Shown one piece after another: positions 56,001 through 64,000 of a stretch of DNA of 64,000 nucleotides. Location of the stretch: assembly GCA_947568835.1 (NCBI GenBank), contig OX387604.1:29117351-29181350 (forward strand), written 5' to 3'. The translations under genes were made by a program, and so were the position numbers. Source of the stretch: Protonemura montana (lineage: Eukaryota > Arthropoda > Insecta > Plecoptera > Nemouridae). The notes beneath the pieces were generated by a model. That model had not been told where the DNA came from, made no database searches, and saw nothing but the letters and a program-made list of their open reading frames with translations. The stretch's first letter is position 1; every line of letters starts with the position of its first letter.

Positions 56001-57375
56001 TAGCCTCCTTCTAGCCTCCTTCTAGCCACCTTCTAGCCACCTTCTAGCCTCCTTCTAGCCTCCTTCTAGCCTCCTTCTAGCCTCCTTCTAGCCTCCTTCT
56101 AGCCTCCTTCTAGCCTCCTTCTAGCCACCTTCTAGCCACCTTCTAGCCTCCTTCTAGCCTCCTTCTAGCCTCCTTCTAGCCTCCTTCTAGCCTCCTTCTA
56201 GCCTCCTTCTAGCCTCCTTCTAGCCACCTTCTAGCCTCCTTCTAGCCTACTTCTAGCCTCCTTCTAGCCTCCTTCTAGCCTTCTTCTAGCCTCCTTCTAG
56301 CCTCCTTCTAGCCACCTTCTAGCCTCCTTCTAGCCTCCTTCTAGCCTCCTTCTAGCCACCTTCTAGCCTCCTTCTAGCCACCTTCTAGCCTCCTTCTAGC
56401 CTCCTTCTAGCCTCCTTCTAGCCTCCTTCTAGCCACCTTCTAGCCACCTTCTAGCCTCCTTCTAGCCTCCTTCTAGCCTCCTTCTAGCCTCCTTCTAGCC
56501 TCCTTCTAGCCTCCTTCTAGCCACCTTCTAGCCTCCTTCTAGCCACCTTCTAGCCTCCTTCTAGCCTCCTTCTAGCCTCCTTCTAGCCTCCTTCTAGCCA
56601 CCTTCTAGCCACCTTCTAGCCTCCTTCTAGCCTCCTTCTAGCCTCCTTCTAGCCTCCTTCTAGCCACCTTCTAGCCACCTTCTAGCCTCCTTCTAGCCAC
56701 CTTCTAGCCTCCTTCTAGCCTCCTTCTAGCCTCCTTCTAGCCTCCTTCTAGCCACCTTCTAGCCACCTTCTAGCCTCCTTCTAGCCTCCTTCTAGCCTCC
56801 TTCTAGCCTCCTTCTAGCCACCTTCTAGCCTCCTTCTAGCCTCCTTCTAGCCTCCTTCTAGCCTCCTTCTAGCCACCTTCTAGCCTCCTTCTAGCCTCCT
56901 TCTAGCCTCCTTCTAGCCTCCTTCTAGCCTCCTTCTAGCCTCCTTCTAGCCACCTTCTAGCCTCCTTCTAGCCACCTTCTAGCCTCCTTCTAGCCTCCTT
57001 CTAGCCTCCTTCTAGCCTCCTTCTAGCCACCTTCTAGCCACCTTCTAGCCTCCTACTAGCCTCCTTCTAGCCTCCTTCTAGCCTCCTTCTAGCCACCTTC
57101 TAGCCACCTTCTAGCCTCCTTCTAGCCACCTTCTAGCCTCCTTCTAGCCTCCTTCTAGCCTCCTTCTAGCCTCCTTCTAGCCACCTTCTAGCCACCTTCT
57201 AGCCTCCTTCTAGCCTCCTTCTAGCCTCCTTCTAGCCTCCTTCTAGCCACCTTCTAGCCTCCTTCTAGCCTCCTTCTAGCCTCCTTCTAGCCTCCTTCTA
57301 GCCTCCTTCTAGCCTCCTTCTAGCCACCTTCTAGCCACCTTCTAGCCTCCTTCTAGCCTCCTTCTAGCCTCTAGC
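56001..57375. repeat. 11-bp minisatellite CCTCCTTCTAG, about 125 copies
   Basis: Two unit types, with CCTCC and CCACC, are arranged in recurring patterns (several CCTCC units followed by one or two CCACC units), showing amplification of blocks. It ends in GCCTCTAGCGTCTAGCG. Confidence 0.97.
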
Positions 57376-57623
57376 GTCTAGCGTCGCCGTCTGACGTCAT
57401 CACACAGTTTTTCTTTCCACTTGTCACTGGACTTGTCGCTTGTGAAGTTATAATTCAATATGACACATGTTTCCATCATGAAACTTCATTGCATTGTTGG
57501 CTAATTGAGTTTCCGTTCATGGCGGCAATGCATCCGTGCGCTGCTTCTCGCTGTTGAATATTTAAAATATTTAATAGCACAGTGAAGCGAATGCATGGCG
57601 CAAGGTATTTGATAAGTTGAAAT

Positions 57624-58124
57624 AAGGTTGAAATGAGGTTGAAATTAGGTTGAAATTAGGTTGAAATTAGGTTGAAATTAGGTTGAAATTAGGTTGAAAT
57701 TATGTTGAAATTAGGTTGAAATTAGGTTGAAATTAGGTTGGAATTAGGTTGAAATTAGGTTGAAATTAGGTTGAAATTAGGTTGAAATTAGGTTGAAATT
57801 AGGTTGAAATTAGGTTGAAATTAGGTTGAAATTAGGTTGAAATTATGTTGAAATTAGGTTGAAATTAGGTTGAAATTAGGTTGAAATTAGGTTGAAATTA
57901 GGTTGAAATTAGGTTGAAATTAGGTTGAAATTAGGTTGAAATTAGGTTATAATTAGGTTGAAATTAGGTTGAAATTAGGTTGAAATTATGTTGAAATTAG
58001 GTTGAAATTAGGTTGAAATTAGGTTGAAATTAGGTTATAATTAGGTTGAAATTAGGTTGAAATTAGGTTGAAATTATGTTGAAATTAGGTTGAAATTAGG
58101 TTGGAATTATGTTGAAATTAGGTT
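57624..58124. repeat. 11-bp minisatellite ATTAGGTTGAA, about 45 copies
   Basis: Mostly ATTAGGTTGAA, with variants ATTATGTTGAA, ATTAGGTTATA and ATTAGGTTGGA. A variant pattern of about 100 bp near 57940..58080 is repeated. Confidence 0.97.
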
Positions 58125-58383
58125 GGCTGGTCCCGCTCAAGCGAAGGAATGCATGGTGGAGGTGCCAGTACAGTGTAAAGGAATGTTTCACTTCAGTCAT
58201 TTAAGTAAACGGGGATCATAAAAACCACCTCAGAAAGTCACTTTTTGTCACTTTTACCCGAAATAACAATTTAATTTGCTATTTGTTATCTTTATTGTTC
58301 CTTTGAACGTACACTTGCCATGTTAAGAGGTAATCATCAGCTGTTTTCTGACTGTGCTTCATTTCCTAGTCTTTGTTGAACTC

Positions 58384-58458
58384 GAGCATAGTGAGAGGTG
58401 ATGGGTGAGAAGGGGAGAGAAGGGGTGAGAAGGGGTGAGAAGGGGTGAGAAGGGGTGA
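58384..58458. repeat. 10-bp repeat GAGAAGGGGT, about 7 copies
   Basis: Purine-rich units at the edge of the large 19-bp array. Confidence 0.92.
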
Positions 58459-58523
58459 CGTGGTATTAGGACTGTCTGCGTCTCTAGGTACGCCCAATGC
58501 TGTGCCTTTAAAGAATCCCGTCT

Positions 58524-61500
58524 CCACAACGCAGTGAGGGCTACACAACGCAGTGAGGGCTACACAACGCAGTGAGGGCTACACAACGCAGTGAGGGCTA
58601 CACAACGCAGTGAGGGCTACACAACGCAGTGAGGGCTACACAACGCAGTGAGGGCTACACAACGCAGTGAGGGCTACACAACGCAGTGAGGGCTACACAA
58701 CGCAGTGAGGGCTACACAACGCAGTGAGGGCTACACAACGCAGTGAGGGCTACACAACGCAGTGAGGGCTACACAACGCAGTGAGGGCTACACAACGCAG
58801 TGAGGGCTACACAACGCAGTGAGGGCTACACAACGCAGTGAGGGCTACACAACGCAGTGAGGGCTACACAACGCAGTGAGGGCTACACAACGCAGTGAGG
58901 GCTACACAACGCAGTGAGGGCTACACAACGCAGTGAGGGCTACACAACGCAGTGAGGGCTACACAACGCAGTGAGGGCTACACAACGCAGTGAGGGCTAC
59001 ACAACGCAGTGAGGGCTACACAACGCAGTGAGGGCTACACAACGCAGTGAGGGCTACACAACGCAGTGAGGGCTACACAACGCAGTGAGGGCTACACAAC
59101 GCAGTGAGGGCTACACAACGCAGTGAGGGCTACACAACGCAGTGAGGGCTACACAACGCAGTGAGGGCTACACAACGCAGTGAGGGCTACACAACGCAGT
59201 GAGGGCTACACAACGCAGTGAGGGCTACACAACGCAGTGAGGGCTACACAACGCAGTGAGGGCTACACAACGCAGTGAGGGCTACACAACGCAGTGAGGG
59301 CTACACAACGCAGTGAGGGCTACACAACGCAGTGAGGGCTACACAACGCAGTGAGGGCTACACAACGCAGTGAGGGCTACACAACGCAGTGAGGGCTACA
59401 CAACGCAGTGAGGGCTACACAACGCAGTGAGGGCTACACAACGCAGTGAGGGCTACACAACGCAGTGAGGGCTACACAACGCAGTGAGGGCTACACAACG
59501 CAGTGAGGGCTACACAACGCAGTGAGGGCTACACAACGCAGTGAGGGCTACACAACGCAGTGAGGGCTACACAACGCAGTGAGGGCTACACAACGCAGTG
59601 AGGGCTACACAACGCAGTGAGGGCTACACAACGCAGTGAGGGCTACACAACGCAGTGAGGGCTACACAACGCAGTGAGGGCTACACAACGCAGTGAGGGC
59701 TACACAACGCAGTGAGGGCTACACAACGCAGTGAGGGCTACACAACGCAGTGAGGGCTACACAACGCAGTGAGGGCTACACAACGCAGTGAGGGCTACAC
59801 AACGCAGTGAGGGCTACACAACGCAGTGAGGGCTACACAACGCAGTGAGGGCTACACAACGCAGTGAGGGCTACACAACGCAGTGAGGGCTACACAACGC
59901 AGTGAGGGCTACACAACGCAGTGAGGGCTACACAACGCAGTGAGGGCTACACAACGCAGTGAGGGCTACACAACGCAGTGAGGGCTACACAACGCAGTGA
60001 GGGCTACACAACGCAGTGAGGGCTACACAACGCAGTGAGGGCTACACAACGCAGTGAGGGCTACACAACGCAGTGAGGGCTACACAACGCAGTGAGGGCT
60101 ACACAACGCAGTGAGGGCTACACAACGCAGTGAGGGCTACACAACGCAGTGAGGGCTACACAACGCAGTGAGGGCTACACAACGCAGTGAGGGCTACACA
60201 ACGCAGTGAGGGCTACACAACGCAGTGAGGGCTACACAACGCAGTGAGGGCTACACAACGCAGTGAGGGCTACACAACGCAGTGAGGGCTACACAACGCA
60301 GTGAGGGCTACACAACGCAGTGAGGGCTACACAACGCAGTGAGGGCTACACAACGCAGTGAGGGCTACACAACGCAGTGAGGGCTACACAACGCAGTGAG
60401 GGCTACACAACGCAGTGAGGGCTACACAACGCAGTGAGGGCTACACAACGCAGTGAGGGCTACACAACGCAGTGAGGGCTACACAACGCAGTGAGGGCTA
60501 CACAACGCAGTGAGGGCTACACAACGCAGTGAGGGCTACACAACGCAGTGAGGGCTACACAACGCAGTGAGGGCTACACAACGCAGTGAGGGCTACACAA
60601 CGCAGTGAGGGCTACACAACGCAGTGAGGGCTACACAACGCAGTGAGGGCTACACAACGCAGTGAGGGCTACACAACGCAGTGAGGGCTACACAACGCAG
60701 TGAGGGCTACACAACGCAGTGAGGGCTACACAACGCAGTGAGGGCTACACAACGCAGTGAGGGCTACACAACGCAGTGAGGGCTACACAACGCAGTGAGG
60801 GCTACACAACGCAGTGAGGGCTACACAACGCAGTGAGGGCTACACAACGCAGTGAGGGCTACACAACGCAGTGAGGGCTACACAACGCAGTGAGGGCTAC
60901 ACAACGCAGTGAGGGCTACACAACGCAGTGAGGGCTACACAACGCAGTGAGGGCTACACAACGCAGTGAGGGCTACACAACGCAGTGAGGGCTACACAAC
61001 GCAGTGAGGGCTACACAACGCAGTGAGGGCTACACAACGCAGTGAGGGCTACACAACGCAGTGAGGGCTACACAACGCAGTGAGGGCTACACAACGCAGT
61101 GAGGGCTACACAACGCAGTGAGGGCTACACAACGCAGTGAGGGCTACACAACGCAGTGAGGGCTACACAACGCAGTGAGGGCTACACAACGCAGTGAGGG
61201 CTACACAACGCAGTGAGGGCTACACAACGCAGTGAGGGCTACACAACGCAGTGAGGGCTACACAACGCAGTGAGGGCTACACAACGCAGTGAGGGCTACA
61301 CAACGCAGTGAGGGCTACACAACGCAGTGAGGGCTACACAACGCAGTGAGGGCTACACAACGCAGTGAGGGCTACACAACGCAGTGAGGGCTACACAACG
61401 CAGTGAGGGCTACACAACGCAGTGAGGGCTACACAACGCAGTGAGGGCTACACAACGCAGTGAGGGCTACACAACGCAGTGAGGGCTACACAACGCAGTG

Positions 61501-62463
61501 AGGGCTACACAACGCAGTGAGGGCTACACAACGCAGTGAGGGCTACACAACGCAGTGAGGGCTACACAACGCAGTGAGGGCTACACAACGCAGTGAGGGC
61601 TACACAACGCAGTGAGGGCTACACAACGCAGTGAGGGCTACACAACGCAGTGAGGGCTACACAACGCAGTGAGGGCTACACAACGCAGTGAGGGCTACAC
61701 AACGCAGTGAGGGCTACACAACGCAGTGAGGGCTACACAACGCAGTGAGGGCTACACAACGCAGTGAGGGCTACACAACGCAGTGAGGGCTACACAACGC
61801 AGTGAGGGCTACACAACGCAGTGAGGGCTACACAACGCAGTGAGGGCTACACAACGCAGTGAGGGCTACACAACGCAGTGAGGGCTACACAACGCAGTGA
61901 GGGCTACACAACGCAGTGAGGGCTACACAACGCAGTGAGGGCTACACAACGCAGTGAGGGCTACACAACGCAGTGAGGGCTACACAACGCAGTGAGGGCT
62001 ACACAACGCAGTGAGGGCTACACAACGCAGTGAGGGCTACACAACGCAGTGAGGGCTACACAACGCAGTGAGGGCTACACAACGCAGTGAGGGCTACACA
62101 ACGCAGTGAGGGCTACACAACGCAGTGAGGGCTACACAACGCAGTGAGGGCTACACAACGCAGTGAGGGCTACACAACGCAGTGAGGGCTACACAACGCA
62201 GTGAGGGCTACACAACGCAGTGAGGGCTACACAACGCAGTGAGGGCTACACAACGCAGTGAGGGCTACACAACGCAGTGAGGGCTACACAACGCAGTGAG
62301 GGCTACACAACGCAGTGAGGGCTACACAACGCAGTGAGGGCTACACAACGCAGTGAGGGCTACACAACGCAGTGAGGGCTACACAACGCAGTGAGGGCTA
62401 CACAACGCAGTGAGGGCTACACAACGCAGTGAGGGCTACACAACGCAGTGAGGGCTACACAAC
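58524..62463. repeat. 19-bp satellite ACACAACGCAGTGAGGGCT, about 207 identical copies
   Basis: 3.9 kb of the same 19-bp unit. I found no substitution inside the array by eye. The last unit breaks off at ACACAAC before TTAAGTC. All other arrays in the window carry variants, so this one is exceptionally uniform or partly an assembly product. Confidence 0.98.
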
Positions 62464-62916
62464 TTAAGTCAGCCTGTGAAACCAGGCAGCAAATCACTTC
62501 TTTAAGAAACAAAAGAGGAGAATGACGAGTGTGCATTTTTGCTCAACCTTATGGAAAAGAAGACAAAAGCTACAAGCTGGCAAATTGCCAGGAACATGGT
62601 TTTCTTCGCAAGACAGATAGCCATTTTTATCATATATTTTTGTGTTTTGTTTATTTTCGAGCCAATCGAAGATTTCGTGACACCATGAATTCTGGTAATA
62701 TCACCAAGAGTGACTTATGCTTGAACTTGGAGGCTGTGTTGGTTGCTGGGTGGCTGGGGTGGGGTGGGGGTGGGAGGGAGAGGGTGCTGGGTGCAGGTGG
62801 GGGTGGGGAATGAGGGTGCAGGGGGGAGGGCATATTGATGTGGAAACACGATGTCATAAAGTAGGTGCCGGAGCAAATTATCCCGCTCGAGGTTTCTATG
62901 CTTCGAGGAGGTCCAC
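62464..62916. other. Mostly single-copy, with a G-rich tract
   Basis: The plus strand from about 62756 to 62832 has many runs of three to six G (GGGGTGGGGGTGGGAGGG). No gene recognised. Confidence 0.5.
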
Positions 62917-63019
62917 AACTCGCACAACTCGCACAACTCGCACAACTCGCACAACTCGCACAACTCGCACAACTCGCACAACTCGCACAACTCGCACAAC
63001 TCGCACAACTCGCACAACT
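62917..63019. repeat. 9-bp minisatellite CTCGCACAA, about 11 copies
   Basis: Identical units. The multiple-of-three period keeps reading frames open on both strands. Confidence 0.95.
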
Positions 63020-63721
63020 CGAAGTATCGCATCCCACTCCTACACTTATCTTCACGACCGAGAGCATCGCTCTGCGGCGAAGATGTTACTTTTAATCACA
63101 AGACGCTTCTCCATTTCCTCCCATCATTTTGGAAACACGCAAAGATTGAATCTTTCTCCGAACTGAAAGATGTAACGCGCTTTGAATAGTGTTGACACGC
63201 TATTGTGGAAATCCAATTAAGCGGCCCACTGAGAGGTACCTGGTAGTGAGTTGCGATCCAGAATCCTCTCGAGATCTCTGCCAGCCACTCCGATCACTTA
63301 CCATCAGAAAAAAAATACGTGCTATGTCAACATTTTAATGATTTCCTTGGGCTTAACTTTGGATTGGATCCTCTTTTCAAAGTGGAGCCAGGAGGCAGGC
63401 GGAAACCAAACGCCTATGCATGATACGCCGATGGAAAATATAGAGCATGCAAATTCGGAATCGACGAATTGCTGAGCGGAACTTCACTGTGCCATTCCCG
63501 GGCCGAGTGATGGACGTGTTGGAAAATCGATTTCTTTTAATGACGTTAATTACAAATGGCAAATACATTGTCGGGCGTAATAACAAAGCCGTTCTTTGGG
63601 GGCGATCGCGCCCGATAGCAGCAACGTGTTAAAATACGTCATGGCAGATGACGAAACACAGGCCTGGCGACAGTTTGGCGGGGGTGTTGGGTGACATTAC
63701 GGGTGGCCGGTGAATGGGACC
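63020..63721. other. Nothing recognised
   Basis: Single-copy sequence near the window end. Short ORFs on both strands lack similarity I can name. Confidence 0.5.
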
Positions 63722-63792
63722 CCCTCCCATTGGGGCACATTGGGGCACATTGGGGCTCATTGGGACCCATTGGGGCTCATTGGCACTCATTG
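63722..63792. repeat. 10-bp repeat GGGGCACATT / GGGGCTCATT, about 7 copies
   Basis: Short degenerate array: CATTGGGGCA, CATTGGGGCT, CATTGGGACC and similar units. Confidence 0.88.
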
Positions 63793-64000
63793 TGGAGGCG
63801 CCCGTACGAGCGGACGATTGACCATCCTCGCTGGAATCCCGGTGACAAACCCGGCTCTTTTGCCCAACTAACAGCGCCGCTCTAGTCGGGAATTATTTGC
63901 GGTCCACATTCCGGATTTCAATTCGAGAAGCCATTTTATAAAAAGAGCACCACAAATTGAACGCGACAGGAAATTCGTTAGTCATTAGCCATTTTATCGA

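Noticed and set aside
56001..57375. Array of perfect acceptor-like CTTCTAG motifs as a splicing decoy for Dscam
   Set aside because: The motifs are on the plus strand, antisense to Dscam, so they would not act on its RNA.

Overview
The window is animal nuclear DNA, most likely from an arthropod. Its main content is one split gene on the minus strand. Twenty-seven consecutive exons (455..43036), plus a second version of one of them, encode a canonical Dscam (Down syndrome cell adhesion molecule) receptor. Read from high to low coordinates they give Ig1 to Ig9, FN3-1 to FN3-4, Ig10, FN3-5, FN3-6, a transmembrane helix and the first cytoplasmic exon. I placed every exon by splice consensus. The codon phase carries through all junctions without a stop. 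The signal-peptide exon (beyond 64000, or not recognised) and the rest of the tail (below position 1) are missing.

The most interesting coding feature is at 25297..26007. Two complete Ig7 exons of the same phase stand 117 bp apart, and both join in frame to the Ig6 and Ig8 exons. In insects and crustaceans Ig7 is one of the domains diversified by mutually exclusive exons. The Ig2 and Ig3 regions, the other variable domains there, have single exons in this window.

Introns and the upstream region hold an exceptional load of tandem repeats: about 25 unrelated minisatellite families with units of 7 to 91 bp, roughly 25 kb of the 64 kb by my tally. The largest are a 10-bp array at 711..2026, a 50-bp array at 6392..15453 split by a LINE, a 26-bp array at 19540..22592, an 11-bp array at 30101..31473, a 51-bp array at 43984..45004, an 11-bp array at 56001..57375, and a 19-bp array at 58524..62463 whose roughly 207 copies look identical. 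A tRNA-derived 52-bp minisatellite forms both arms of a 2.3-kb inverted repeat at 33388..35703.

Mobile elements, mostly in the same orientation as Dscam: a LINE with an intact endonuclease/reverse transcriptase ORF (10740..14261), a second 3' end of that family (1..131), a 5S-rRNA-like SINE (about 2100..2768) with a tail fragment elsewhere (18121..18203, plus strand), and a Ty3/Gypsy-type LTR retrotransposon (49199..53623) with two apparently identical 249-bp LTRs, a 4-bp target duplication and a primer-binding site that fits tRNA-Trp. I found no convincing gene on the plus strand. From 43037 to 64000 I read the sequence as intron or upstream flank filled with satellites and the LTR element.
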